Positions 38,465 through 50,725 of a DNA stretch of 64,000 nucleotides are shown here, in pieces. The stretch comes from Gerris lacustris (Eukaryota; Arthropoda; Insecta; Hemiptera; Gerridae). Location: contig OX578286.1 in NCBI GenBank assembly GCA_951217055.1, positions 30,448,720-30,512,719 on the forward strand. Direction: 5' to 3'. The number at the start of each line of letters is the position of its first letter. The first letter of the stretch is position 1. The notes beneath the pieces are model-generated. The model saw only the letters and a list, made by a program, of their open reading frames with translations, ran no database searches and was not told the origin of the DNA. A program made the position numbers and the translations under genes.

Positions 38465-38975
38465 TTTTGGAGGTGCATTTAATTATTATTGAACATTTTT
38501 ATCAAAATTTATAAAAAAAAAAATATATATATAATATCTTCTCCTCGGCGGGAATCGAACCCGGCCTCTCTCCACCGGCGTTTAAAGCTATTTTCCAGAG
38601 GAAACTATACTTTTCCGGGAAAACAGCTTATATCGTTATATTCTTATTTAAATGGACTACATTTTAGAATTTTTTTTATCAAAATCATCGGAACCATTTT
38701 CGAGAAATATTTTTTCACGTTTGCCCCCCAATTTGAAGCTAAAATTCATTTTTCGATTTCGCCTTGGAGTATAATTTTCTAAACATTTATGCCAAATTTT
38801 GTCAAAATGGGCCCAGTAGTTTAGGCTCCAGGCATCTGTACAGACAGACGACGGATAGATATTTAAAAAAAAAAAAAATCACCTTGTTCTTGTTTAAACT
38901 CAAGGGACCTCAAAACGTGTAAATACATCAAAATCTCAAAATATAATTTTCGCACAAATTCTTTGTGAGAAAGTA
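38465..38975 (+). repeat. R2 dispersed repeat
   Basis: The complement of a B box (GGAATCGAACCC, near 38549) and the GCTAAAATTCATTTTTCGAT and AGACAGACGACGG blocks are in R2 order. The 5' end is truncated. Confidence 0.8.
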
Positions 38976-39138
38976 ACAAAGTAGGTTCCTTTAGTACTAA
39001 GGTTTTATTACTTGCGTCTAACCTTTTATTAGGTTAATTATTACTTGTCTAGCTTCTAAGTTGTGACAACTAGATACCTACCTATGTCGTACGTAATTAA
39101 GTTGATTGAAGTAATTAAATATTAAATGTTTGTACACC

Positions 39139-39913
39139 CAGGGCCGGCGCGACCGTATAGGCGAACTAGGCGACCGGCCTGAGGGGCGCCGCAAAATACT
39201 TGCCCCCCAAGAAGTACAAAGAAAGATAGATAAATAACTTAAATTAGAAGAGACTCAAGGGGTATTTTCCCCGTCCATGGATGCCCCGGTCGGGGAAAAT
39301 ACCCCCCTCCCCCCCCCCCCCCCCCCCCAAAAAAAAAAAAAAAAAAAGAAAAAAAAGAAAAAATACAACAAAATTGCGAAAAACTATAATTGAAGAAAAT
39401 ATAGTTGAATATTTCTTGTTTTATTATTTTTTATTCCCATTTTAAACTTATAATATAATTATTTTGCTAATAGCTGATTATGGTTTATGGAGCAATAGTC
39501 AAGTTGATATTATTAACATTTAAAACTGGGATTCCCACTAACATTTTTATGTGGGATACAAATATTAAACTATTTTATGTTTGTTTATTTGCATACCTTA
39601 ATGGTTGTTTGTTTATATAGTCAGTTGAGTGTGTAGCCCCTAATTCAGTTGCTGTATAGGACGTTGTGAAAGTATTTAATAATGAATCAGCAAGAATTTA
39701 TAGCATAGTATAGCGTTAAAGGTAAAACCTTTCTTTTTTAGTCTAAAAACCGATTAGTTAATAAATGTTTCAAAAATTCTTCAGAAACAATTTTAAACAA
39801 ACTTTTAGGTGATTTCCTTTTTTTAGCTGAAAAGGCTTTATAAAAAGGCCCAAAATTCGCCATTTTGAACCTAATTTCAAAAATTTTCCGGGGCCGGCCC
39901 TGCGCCGGCCCTG
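39139..39913. mobile_element. hAT-type non-autonomous element, 775 bp
   Basis: It starts CAGGGCCGGCGCGACC and ends TGCGCCGGCCCTG. The flanks TGTACACC (39131-39138) and TGGACACC (39914-39921) match in 7 of 8. Long C-run and A-run at 39305-39346. The left end shares CAGGGCCGGC with the element at 29223, so the two probably belong to one family. Confidence 0.85.
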
Positions 39914-39921
39914 TGGACACC

Positions 39922-40402
39922 TGATCAATCAAAGAAGTCACTCTCTTTGGGACTCGCCGGTGTTTGAGTAACTCTTTACCATGGATTCAATGTATTAGTT
40001 AATTTTTATCATCACATAAATAATGCTTTAAGAATTTTTAGGTTTACTTTTAACTTATATAATAATAAACTAATAATGATAAGAATAGTTAATGGTGATT
40101 CACTAGCTTAAATCCTTAATCGTGTTATAATGGTTAAATGGAAAATCTATTTAACCATTAGAAACTAATTTAGACACTGATATGATATCCCATAGCGAAG
40201 ATTTCGTCAGCCAGAGTCTTATAATTCTAGATATTCCGGCGCAGACTACATCAGAGATTTTGAGTCCCGATTTTGAATTCAAATCCATTACAAGGGATCA
40301 TTCTCACGTGGGATCTGCAACTTAATGTACTCCGGAAGATGTAATGTAATGTGTATACAATACATAAAGATGATTAATTTGTTTATATTTATTTCTGTTT
40401 AG
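39922..40402 (+). other. Intron end upstream of the large exon
   Basis: Non-coding, closing with a pyrimidine-rich tract and the acceptor TTTCTGTTTAG at 40401-40402. No other exon of this gene was found between position 1 and here. Confidence 0.7.
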
Positions 40403-40406
40403 GGGT

Positions 40407-43339
40407 ATGCCGCATTACGTGGAGAAACCGGCTGAGAATGGACATACAGACAGACCGAAGAAGAAGAGATGGAGTTTCGGTGGTCTGTTCAAAAGGAAGA
40501 GCAAGAAGGAGTCCGACACAAGCAGTGACGACGAAGAAGGCAAAGGTTTCTTGAGAAGGAAGAAACAGACGGGTAGCAAAGATGTCACCGGTTCTTTTGT
40601 GGTTCAAGGCGTCGGTAGAAGGGTCGGCGGTAGTACCGGCAGTTTAGATATTCAAAATAGGAAGATGACCAAAGCTAAGGTAGAAGCTTCGAGAGAAGCT
40701 TTAGAGAGCAGTAGTGGAGACGAAGGTAGCTATAGTAGCAGCTTGGCTTCAGGAGGGGGTTCTCTGAACAGGAAGAGTAGGGCTGCCAGAACTGAACGGT
40801 ACATGAGGAGGAGATGTGAGCAGTGGAGTCCTAGCCCTACAAGGAAGACCCATGGTTTGGAGCAGAGGAGTGGATCGGAACAGGGTCTCGCCAAAAAGAT
40901 TAGAGCACCTCTGTACATTCCTCCGCCTCCTCCGGTCCGTCCACCGACTGTAGCAGCGAGAAGTATTAGTGATCAGTATCTCACACCGCCCCCGATACCG
41001 CATCGCAAACCTCTTACGTCTTTAACCAATTCCGAGATATCGATAACTTCGTCCAAATCCGATGCTTCCAATTATCGCGAGTATATCCACCCATCGACTC
41101 CGGAAAAGATCGAAATAAAGAAACCTCCGACACCACCCGAGAGGAGATCCTCTAGACATAGCATGGTCTTCCCGGAATGTTTCGACATTAAAAAGAGAAA
41201 TTCCAATAACCTGAACAAGCTCTAAACGAATTAGAAGCTATTTACAATAGTCTGCGGTTAGGCGAGGATGAACATGATAAAAATCACCCTCACAGCAGAG
41301 CCAGTTCAAAAACCGGTATGGAATCGAATTTCAGTACGAGTCAAAATTCGCTGTCTAAAAGAAGACCTGAAAAATCGGACGATATGGCTTTCAGAAGGTG
41401 GAACAAAAAGAATCCGAACGTTTCCGACACGAGGGAAATTATGTCCCAAGCAGGAAGTTACCTCCTACTCTCTCCAAGCATGTCACCGCCACCTTTGTTT
41501 CCACAAGACCCTAACGAACCTCATGTAACTTTAGATGATGTAGTCTATAGAAATATGAACCATACTAATAATACACTAAGAGTTTTGGATCCACAACCAC
41601 CTTTCGGTATCCCAATAGGCCCTCATACTCCAGCACCCCAGAGCGATTACTTGCACGTCTCGCCGAGTCAGAGCACTCAAAATCTTGTGAAAACCCGAAT
41701 TCCCGACGTAGTTTTAGATGACTTAGCGTTTAGAAATTTAAGAAAAGATGCGGCGGATTCAACAGTAAATATCAAAAAGAAGAAGGCTACGAGATCGCTT
41801 TCAGCTAACTTAGCGCATATTCTCATCCCCAACGACAAAACGCACCCTGTCAGAGGCAACTACCACGAAGTCAATAACAATTTGGACGAGAACAAGTCCC
41901 CGAGCTATTCAGATATACCTAAGGACCTACGGTTGGCTCAAAGGATGCTCGATATCCGATTAATGAACCTGAGGAATAAAATAAAAGATCAGGAAAGAAA
42001 TAAGATGAATTCTAGCTCGGAAACTCTTCACAATTCAAACAGGTCGAATTCAGCCACTCCGGAACGGAGGACTCCGACGAGGGAGCCTCAGAGAGCTCGC
42101 TTCGGTTCCGACGGACAATTCAAATATTCCGATCTACATCCACGCACACCTCCCGAAAGAAGAATCGTATTCAGAGAAGAGTGGCGTCGTCCGAAAACTC
42201 CAGAAAAAAAGACGGTATGCAAAGATGAATTGAGGAAAAAGTTCTTTGCAGACGCTTATAAAAATATAGATAAAAACAACCACCATCACGTTTGGAACAA
42301 ACCTACTCAGAAACTGACGGAAAACCCCCATCACAGAATACATTTCCCCCATTCGAAAAATACCGACCCTGCTCGAATGAAACCGCCCAGGGCCGAGGTC
42401 AACAGAACTGTCGCATATACTCCCCAGCAACAGAGCAGCCTAAGAAGGAGTCCAGTTCCACAGAGGGCTCTAACAGGGGAGTACTTCTTTCCTAAAGATT
42501 TCGAAGTACCCAAACCGAGAAGGTCTCCTACAGTCGAAGAACATTTCGTCGGTTATTCGGCTAGAAACCGCGTAGCCTCACCTCAGAGAAGGGTACCTTC
42601 ACCACATCCAGCGACACCTCCGTCCAGCCCGGCTAAGAGTCTCAGGTCTAGTCAACATCCCACCCCCGAACCTAAAGAAATTCACGAAGTCAACGTCAAA
42701 TCGGAAGAAAAATCGGAATCCGTGATCTGCAACAGTCACAATGAAAAACCAACAGTCAAACACGAAAACGAGGTGCATAAAAGGGTAAAAGAAACTAGTC
42801 AAACTACCGATTCGGATAGCGGTAGAGCCACACCTAGTGGTGAAGAAGTAAGAAGAATTCTTTGCCAAGAAGAAACAGCTCAGAAAAGCGAAGAAGAAAA
42901 GGAAGAGGAACGCGAACGAGAAGAGAACGAACTCCTCAAACAACTCGAAGAAGAAGCGACTGCGACCGGTTTAGAGATGGACAGAGAACTCAGGAGTCTA
43001 GCCGTATCACACCGTCAGGATAAGATCGACGAGCGTCAGAGCAACGAAGTAAGCAGTAGAAGAGTGGCCGACCTACTCCGAGAACTGACGAGGAGTTTGG
43101 ACTACGACTTCGGACCTGACGGACTGGACGACAACGCACCTTGCAGCTCGTGCAGGGAACTGGGAAGCGAGACGACTGATTTGAGCACCAAGTCACCCGA
43201 ACGAGACCTCAGCTCAGGTAGTCTCATCATAGTGGCCTACTGCATGGCCGTTGCACAGCAACTGACCACTGTGGACGCATTGTCTCTCTTCGCGTTGATC
43301 CTCGCTGTCATTTCTGTCTTTCTTTTTGTTTACCTCTAA
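40407..43339 (+). CDS. Large exon of an unrecognised tail-hydrophobic, Ser/Pro-rich protein; one-base frameshift
   Basis: The frame from ATG 40407 is open to a stop at 41223-41225, and a second frame is open from 41210 to the stop at 43337-43339. Both look coding: balanced codons, continuous low-complexity style and GC-richer than the surroundings. Reading across one missing base at about 41213 gives about 977 residues. Seen in order: a basic patch with KKKRWSFGGLFKRKSKK (about 18-34); Ser-rich and TPPERR-type Pro/Arg segments; NELEAIYNSLRLGEDE just after the break; three related motifs DDMAFRRWNK, LDDVVYRNMN and LDDLAFRNLR (about 325, 377, 437); an acidic E/K coiled coil (about 820-870); CSSC; and a hydrophobic C-terminus (about 955-977) fitting a tail anchor. 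The ATG lies 4 nt after an acceptor and the frame is open into it, so translation may begin in an upstream exon. I do not recognise the family; an adaptor or cytoskeleton-linked role would be a guess. Confidence 0.85.
41207..41225 (+). other. Apparent single-base deletion / frameshift site
   Basis: Frame 1 reads N-N-L-N-K-L-stop and frame 3 reads stop-P-E-Q-A-L-N-E-L-E-A. One extra G after CTG (41213) would give a smooth N-L-E-Q-A-L-N-E-L join. The exon shows no decay elsewhere, so a sequencing or assembly error is the simplest cause; a real null allele or recoding is possible. Confidence 0.75.
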
Positions 43340-43676
43340 CATTACATAACAATGCATCCGTTGAAAACACCAGAACCTTGTAACACCTCTAGATTCACGC
43401 TAGACAGTATTTTAAGACACATGACCCTCCTTCACTCTAGAGACAGTAGAAATTTCCAACTAAATATTTTTAGAACTCACATTTTGTCCCCTTAACAAAG
43501 GTATTCACTTAGACTAGATCAACTCACACAGCAACACCCAACCCCACTAAACAATCTATTTACTTTTCTAACACTGACATACATTAGTAAATGTAAATTG
43601 TAACATTTACAATTAATTTTTCCAGTAGTTAAACAAAAATGTAATATTCTAATTAGAAAAAGGTTTTGCCAATAAA
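43340..43676 (+). terminator. 3' UTR with candidate poly(A) signal
   Basis: AATAAA at 43671-43676, about 330 nt after the stop, is the first canonical signal. Further AT-rich signals lie downstream near 44390 and 44600, so the 3' UTR could be longer. Confidence 0.5.
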
Positions 43677-44196
43677 TATGGCAAACAATTTTTCATAAAG
43701 TTGTTATTGAGTCACAAATACCTCTGAACAAACAAAATAAGAAAACTAACACCATTCTCTATTAAAGATCAAATTATAAATCACTGATAAGATTTAAAGA
43801 TTTTTCTTTTAAATTGTTATTGTAGCTTGAAAAAATAATTTCTTTCCGAAAATTAAAAAATGTCCGAATTAGACAAGAATATTAGAAATTCTAAGACAAT
43901 TTAAAACATAAATATTATTTTTATTATAATTATTATTATTATTAATAGCCAAAAATTTACTATTCATTTTAGACACTTAATAATCAAATCTATTCCTATA
44001 AGTTCGACTTATACTATACCTACATTTACTTTAAAGGTACTGGTGTTTAAAGATGTGTTTCAGAGAGCAAGATTTTATGCGAAATCAAAATTATTTATTT
44101 ATTTATTTTATAAAGAACAAAAAAAAATATATAAATCTCTGAAACACATCTTAACAAATAAAACAAAACATAATCATTTGTTCGTTTTTCATTTAA

Positions 44197-44232
<36 letters not shown>

Positions 44233-44669
44233 TTTGTGATTTTGTCATTTTTGTATGAATCGTAATTTCTTTTTCAATTTCATAATTATTACTTACATTT
44301 TTTTTTTTTTTTTTAAATTTATTTATTAATGTTTTTATTTTACTGATGTTTTCCTTATTATTATTATAATTAATTAATTTTTCTTTTTATTAATAAATAT
44401 AATTTCAGTTCTTCCGAATTCCCAGGTGGTATTAATACAAGATCGATCACATTTTAGTGGTAAACATAAGATTTAGTTAGTAACTACAACAGTTAAATAT
44501 TATTAATTTTATCTTTTTTTGGGAGCGAATTAATGAAGATTATTTTGAATATTCAAGGAATTATTGGGGATATTAAGTTTTTTTCAAATACAAATAAATG
44601 AAATAAAATCATTTTTTGGGTGCATATTTATGATACTGTTTGTTGAATAATTTTAAAATCATTATATAT
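43677..44669. other. AT-rich downstream DNA
   Basis: Contains a ~31-nt T-run (near 44199-44229) and a 17-nt T-run (near 44300). AGATGTGTTTCAGAGA at about 44051 is mirrored by TCTCTGAAACACATCT at about 44136, a 16-bp inverted repeat. No gene. Confidence 0.5.
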
Positions 44670-45300
44670 ATCAATGTTTGACTGTTCTAAAGTTATGGAG
44701 GAATGTGACAGACAGAAGACAAATCGAGAGATAATAAAAGTTTTAAACGTTCAAAAGCTATAGAGGGAATGACAGACAAATGGATAAATGGAGAGCTTAT
44801 AAGAGTCCTTATCGTTCAAAAGTTGTGGAGGGTGTGACAGACAGACAGATAAATAGACAGAATGTAAAGATTATAAAGGTCTTTAACGTTCAAAGTTTCA
44901 AAAGTTAAGAGGTTGTGAAAGATAGACAGAATAAAAAGATTATAAAGGTCCTTTACATTCAAAGATTCAAAAGTTATGGACGTTGTGACTGACAGACGGA
45001 TAAGTGGACTGAATGAAGAGATTATATGAGATATAAAGGTCCTTACTATTCAAAGTTTCAAACGTTAAGAAGAATGTGACAGACTGACAGATAGACGGAA
45101 ATAAAAGAGAGATTATAGGCTCCTTACTGTTCAAAAGTTAAGGAGACAGAGGACAGATTAAGTTAAGAGATTGTAAGGGCCCTTCCAATTTTAAAGTTAT
45201 TGAAGGTGTGACAGACAAATAGAATGGACAGACAGACAACATAACAGATAAAATTGATATATTATTAAGGTCCTTAATGGAAATTAAAGATCCTAAAAGT
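44670..45300. repeat. Degenerate ~70-90-bp repeat array
   Basis: Irregular units of TTCAAAAGTTATGGAGG, TGTGACAGACAGACAGA, AGATTATAAAGGTCCTTA in that order, about seven times. Spacing varies, so the array is old. Confidence 0.7.
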
Positions 45301-45359
45301 ACTTGTAAAATATATTGTTAAATAAATTGCTTGTCAATAAATAAAAATAACATTAATAT

Positions 45360-45590
45360 GATAAATATTATTGAGAATAAAATTACTATGTCTATAAAAT
45401 TACTGTACTGAAAAAATTATGACAGTAAAATTACTGTACTGAAAAAATTATGACAATTAAATTACTGTAATGAATAATTATGACAATAAAATTACTGTAC
45501 CGAATAATTATGACAATAAAATTACTGTACCGAATAATTATGGCACTAAAATTATAATGATGAATTACTATGACAGTAAAATTACCTCTG
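45360..45590. repeat. ~30-bp tandem repeat
   Basis: Units of AATTATGACAATAAAATTAC plus TGTACCGAAT, about 7 copies, the middle ones identical. Confidence 0.8.
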
Positions 45591-46004
45591 TCAATCAAGA
45601 ATTAAAAAATATATATATAATTACCATAATAATTCCACAGAGTTGGATATATTATATGTTATAATTAAATAATACATAATTAATAATAAAATTCAAATTT
45701 TAATATTTGAATTTTTCATTAAGAAATTGTAAATAAACTAAAATTTGATGCTATGGCTTGTAAACAAAAGCTTTTTAAAAATATAATATTTTATTAAGCA
45801 TATTAACACTTTCAAAAAAATATATATATATAATTAGCTTTATATTAACTATGCTTTTTTATTTTTTTTTTTATTTTTTTTTTTTAGGTAATTTATTCAA
45901 GATTTTTTTTTTAAACAAAAGGGTTTAAATAAATATTTTTTAAAATAATAATAATAATATTAAAAACTTCTTTACAATTTTGGGTAAATTTTGGCCCAAT
46001 TTGG
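45591..46004. other. AT-rich non-coding DNA
   Basis: No feature recognised. Confidence 0.5.
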
Positions 46005-46065
46005 TAGCCTAATTGCTAAGTTTGAGCAACTGGTTCGTCTATCCATTCTACTACTAGTTAGCTAG
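46005..46065 (+). mobile_element. SINE 3' fragment
   Basis: GCCTAATTGCTAAGTTTGAG and CAACTGGTTCGTC correspond to the 3' part of the SINE at 49252-49547 (GCCTAATTGCAAGGTTCGAA, CAAGTGGTTCGTC), followed by a short CTACTACTAG tail. Confidence 0.6.
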
Positions 46066-46734
46066 GGTAAATTAGGGTAAATTTGGTAAAAGGCTAGGGT
46101 AAATTACCTGGATTGTCAAATGCCCACAATAAAATTTAATATTTAATTATGTACTTTCTTACCACTTTTTATAATAGAAAGAGGTAGAAAGTAAGATGTC
46201 TTATAGATAGGATTATAAAAATTGTTTTAAAAATTTTACTCGGTGTCTTTATGATATACAGCATAAAGTTATCTTTTTAATATTTTTTGTTCATTATTAT
46301 TATTGTTATATTTATAAAAAAGAGATATTTCGACAGAAAGAGTATAAAATTAAGATTATCATATTTTATTAAATATATATATTAAATTTCCTTCGACATT
46401 AACTGTACTCTCTGATATATAAAGTAATATATAAATAAATAATTATTAGATTAGAAAATAGATATATTTTTGGGTGTTCCTTCATTGTTTTTTTAAAATG
46501 GTGTCTTGTTACCTACTTTTAATTTTTTAATAAAAAGTTTAATTTTAAAATAAAATGAACTCTGTTAAAAATAAATTAAATAACTATGTTTAAGGTAAAT
46601 AAGTTAATTCTGTTAATATGTTAATTTGTTGTCTTATTTTGTGTAAACAAATAACAAAAGGGCTAACTTTAAAGTAAGTCTAGTCTATAACACCAACAAC
46701 TTAGGAGTTAAAAAGGATTTTTGCAGAGTATTCT
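46066..46734. other. AT-rich non-coding DNA
   Basis: No feature recognised. Confidence 0.5.
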
Positions 46735-46945
46735 AAAACCCGCAACACGTCCATGGTCCATGTATGGTGTTTAGTCTAAATCATGAGTTTCAGTCAATAA
46801 AAGAGCATTTCAGTCAAGTATTCTCCTAACAAATGGATTTTAAGAGCATACGGAAGCCCGCAACACGTTAATGTATGATGTTTAGTCTAAACCATGATTT
46901 TTCAGACAGTAAAAGAGCATTTCAATCGAACACTCTGAACAAACG
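46735..46945. repeat. ~115-bp direct duplication
   Basis: CCCGCAACACGT ... GGTGTTTAGTCTAAA ... AAAAGAGCATTTCA occurs twice, at about 46739 and 46858. Confidence 0.75.
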
Positions 46946-47374
46946 GATACATTACTGTTTAATAGCCGCTCTCCATTCTCTTTACAAAATAATAATATTC
47001 AAAGACCAATAATGTGAAATTTATCTATGCAGTCTTTATTTTCTTGTCTAAATGATATAACTATAGCCAGTGCCAGTGCTTGATTTGTTGAAAAAAGAGG
47101 TTCCAGTACTGACTGACCTTTTAGTCCAAAAGTATTGAACTTTTGATTTTTAAATCAAAATTTTATATTTTTACGCTTTTCTGTGCATTTTGAAAGTGTG
47201 ATCAACATTTGTATGTACACTTGGTCAAAAAATAAACAAAAAACAAATCGGTAAAAAATAAAACTCCCGTGTGCACCAACAATCTTCCATCAGAGTTATC
47301 TCTGATGGAAGATTGGTAGTCTAAACATTTAGTACCCTGTTGTAACATCTGACCTTTAGTACACATATAGTGTC
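46946..47374. other. Non-coding spacer
   Basis: A perfect inverted repeat CAATCTTCCATCAGAG/CTCTGATGGAAGATTG at 47279-47315. No gene. Confidence 0.5.
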
Positions 47375-47820
47375 ACATGCAAAAAAAACATTCCAGAGAT
47401 AAGGCTTGTGTTTTATAAATTGTTCCATACCACAAAAAAAATTGCTCCTAGATATATGGCTTGTTACACATATAGTGTTACATACCACAAAACAAATTGC
47501 TCCTAGAGATATGGCTTGTTACATATAGTGTTACATACCACAAAACGAATTGTTTCCAGAGATATGGCTTGTTACATACCAAATTGCTCCCAGAGATATA
47601 TATGGCTTGTTACATATTATACTGTTACATACCACAAAACAAATTGCTCCTAGAGAAATGGCTTGTTACATATAATGTTACATAAAAAAAAAAAAAAAAA
47701 ATACTCTCAGAGATATGGCTTGTGTTACATATAGCGTTACATACCACAAAACTAATTTTTTCCAGAGATATGGCGTGTTACATATATATAGTGTTACATA
47801 CCGCAAAGCTGTACATATTG
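47375..47820. repeat. ~50-60-bp tandem repeat, ~8 copies
   Basis: Units combine CACAAAACAAATTGCTCC, AGAGATATGGCTTGTTACAT and ATAGTGTTACATAC, with variable length. Confidence 0.8.
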
Positions 47821-48782
47821 ATGCTGAGACATATTGACCCTAAAGACGAAGTATACGGGCATTAAATGCCAAATTTAAGAGAGAGTGACCCTTATACTAA
47901 GTAGTCGATAACCCTAAAAAAAAATTAAAAATATTGGGTTTCAATTCCCTGAAGGCAAACCTGTTTTACAATTAATAAGTCAAAGCAATTAAGTGTAAGG
48001 GGCTGATCCCTAAAATTCTTCCCTAACTCAAATATCAATTATCCTAAATTAAAAAATAAAACAATTTTTTTTTAACAGAGTTCAAAACTACTATAGAATA
48101 GTTTATCCTTTTTTTTTAAAAAATAAATAATTTAATTTATTATAACTTAGTATTAGTTAGAATGTATTTTCGGTTTGTGGTGATTACTATTAAAGTTAAT
48201 TATTTAAAATTAAATTATTTTTATTTTAATCAAGTAGAAAATGTATTTACTCAAATATCCCTATTGTGTTTTTTTTTTTTTTTTTTTTTTTTAATTTCTA
48301 TTGTTTTGTGCCGTTGCTTCTAATTGTATTGTTTAATCATTTTTTTTATATTTTGTGTTTGCGTCCTATTTATTATTTTTATTTTAACTGCTTTTCTTTA
48401 TCTCATTCTGTTTTATTTAAATTGCGTCCACTGTCTTGTTTGGCTTTATTTTATGACATTTTATATTATATATTAATAATTTTTATATATTACAATAAAA
48501 AAATATAAATATATAATTTTTTTTTTTAAATTATTATTATAATAAGAAATTTAAAATTTTTATATATTCAAATGATTTTGGCTTTATTATTTAATTATAT
48601 TATTTTAAATTTATTATTTATTATAAATGTCTGATTAATTTTTTTCTTTTTTGTTTTATAGGTGTTGCATAAAGGCTACCAAAAATAAATTTAAAAAAAA
48701 AATTAATTAATTAATAAAAACAGTCCACGACAGCCCTCAGTCTTTTACATTTTAATTTTATATTATTATTATTTATTTATTA

Positions 48783-48783
<1 letters not shown>
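47821..48783. other. AT-rich non-coding DNA
   Basis: T-runs near 48269-48292; no gene. The 80-residue ORF at 48266 is a hydrophobic reading of T-rich DNA. Confidence 0.5.

Positions 48784-48862
<79 letters not shown>
48784..48862. repeat. (ATT)n microsatellite
   Basis: About 26 uninterrupted ATT units. Confidence 0.95.
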
Positions 48863-48863
<1 letters not shown>

Positions 48864-49139
48864 GGACAAATATACGTATATAATTATTATTTATAAGATT
48901 TATAATTTTAAAATTAAATTGGAGAAAAATATATATATATTATAGTAATTATTATTGTTAATTTTAATTTGTGCTATTGTTGGTTTTAATGTGATCAGAG
49001 TGTACCAAATAAAGTTATAATTATTTCTAGTTTTATTTTTTTATTTTTTTAAATATGTTCCCCTTTAAAATTAGTTTAATTGCTCCGATTGACGGAACCA
49101 TTTAGATCATTCTGACGTTACAATATTATTTTTTTATTC

Positions 49140-49915
49140 TGAATTAACAATTTTCTTCAGACAGAAATCTGTGCATCGGGAAAAATGTCTAGTTTGGTGA
49201 CTGACACCATTTTTGTAAACCATTATCTCAGAAATACTTATCCAGTTGGACGAGGAGCTAGCGTAGCCGTGTGGGTTAAACCACGTCTGCTTGGCCATCA
49301 CTGAATCTCGAGTGGAACAAGACGGGGTTCGATTCCTCGCCGTGACACTCTGATTTATATGGCTCACTATTGATCACATCATACTCGCTTTGGCGGTACT
49401 ATGTACAGAGGTATGATGTGTGAAGTGGCTGGAACTCTCTACCATGGGGCGTAAAAAGGGTCTAAGTGATGGCCTAATTGCAAGGTTCGAACAAGTGGTT
49501 CGTCCTACCCGTCCTAGTAGAAAGTACTAGACTACTACTACTACTACTATCCAGTTGGACTTCCACATTGGATCAAAGTTATGTGGTAACTTCAGTTTTC
49601 GCAATTTGGCAGCTTTTGAAATTTGGAGAGTATGCCATAATTAATCCACTGTTGGTCCCATATAAATTTCAACCTTCAACACACATTGCTTTCTCTTCAT
49701 CATGCGCACAACCATTTTTTATAAACACTTATCTCTTTAAAAGAACTAATCAAATTTTGAAGAAATTTGGATGGTTTGTCAAAAGTAGAAGTTGTGCGTT
49801 ATGCACAATTGATAATTCATCAAACTAAATATGACCCTACTAGGAACTGAAGCAGATCGAATTTCAGTAATACGACACAAGGAATCTATGTGCCACATAA
49901 ATCGGCAGACTTTTT
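49140..49915 (+). repeat. R1 dispersed repeat interrupted by a SINE
   Basis: R1 5' blocks (CAGACAGAAATCTGTG) at 49160-49251 and 3' blocks (TTGGTCCCATATAAATTTCA, CTATGTGCCACA) at 49561-49915, diverged. The SINE at 49252-49547 splits it with a target-site duplication. Confidence 0.75.
49252..49547 (+). mobile_element. tRNA-derived SINE, intact, 13-bp TSD
   Basis: Flanked by TATCCAGTTGGAC at 49239-49251 and 49548-49560. The head has an A-box-like TAGCCGTGTGGG (near 49264) and an exact B box GGTTCGATTCC (near 49326), about 60 nt apart as in tRNA genes. A ~200-bp unrelated body follows, ending in a (CTA)n tail. The perfect TSD points to a fairly recent insertion mobilised by a LINE elsewhere in the genome. 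Confidence 0.85.
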
Positions 49916-49929
49916 TTTACAGCTATACA

Positions 49930-50200
49930 AAATACTCAGCCAATTAGTGTGGCACATAGCTTCCTTATGTTCTACTATGTATACTTTAATGATTTTATAC
50001 TATTTAAACCTATTATAGTCAAATTTATTTAATTTCCCCCCATTTTTTTAAACTGTCAAAATTGTTTTTGATTTCTTACATTAATTAAAGTATCAATTTA
50101 GCAAAATTTAAGGAGCGCAGATGGTTGAAATTAATCTAGGGTCATCTACGTGCTACTTTTGAACCAACCATCCAAATTTCATAAAAAATTGTTAGTTTTT
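49930..50200 (-). repeat. R1 dispersed repeat, reverse, 3' half
   Basis: GTGTGGCACATAGCTTCCTT through AATCTAGGGTCATCTACGTG. It lies tail-to-tail with the previous copy. Confidence 0.75.
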
Positions 50201-50377
50201 TAATATCGTCATTTGTGGGAAAATACCTCCTATATGTCAAATTTAGGGAAAATGAGGCTTTCGATAATTCTTATGTCCCCTCAATGTCCCCTCTTTTAGA
50301 TGGTAAAATCTGCAATGTGATGAATATAACCAAAAAAAAAATTAATAATAATAATTAAACCTCTTATGTGAGGTATT

Positions 50378-50690
50378 AGTCCAGGAGACAATGAGCAAAA
50401 AAGTGTCTGACTAACATCAAGCTATAATTTTGTGTACAAGTTAATCTTTTAGAGGGTAATCTTTATGTATAATTTTTATAAGGATGGCTAAGTTCGTCTG
50501 CGGGACATAGCTTAGCAATAGGCATTTGAACAAAACAAATCAGTGGAGAACGGCCAATTCTAGCCCATTTTGGTGGACATTGTGGTTTTTATGATCCTGA
50601 GTACAAAATTAGTTAGTAGACAAAAAATCAAGGTGATGTTAGTTTGTCACTTGGTAGGTGACCACTTTGATTATAAAGGTAATCCCTTAA
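50378..50690. mobile_element. R3 foldback element, left half only
   Basis: TCCAGGAGACAATGAGC, TTCGTCTGCGGGACATAGCT and TTTATGATCCTGAGTACAAA match the left arm and centre of R3. The right arm is absent, perhaps removed when the neighbouring element at 50726 inserted or by deletion. Confidence 0.7.
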
Positions 50691-50725
50691 AATTTGTAAA
50701 TAGAAATAAGGAAAAACAAAGCTTA

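Noticed and set aside
42134..42943. Minus-strand ORFs opposite the large exon
   Set aside because: Shadow frames of the plus-strand coding sequence, rich in Phe/Leu as expected from its complement.
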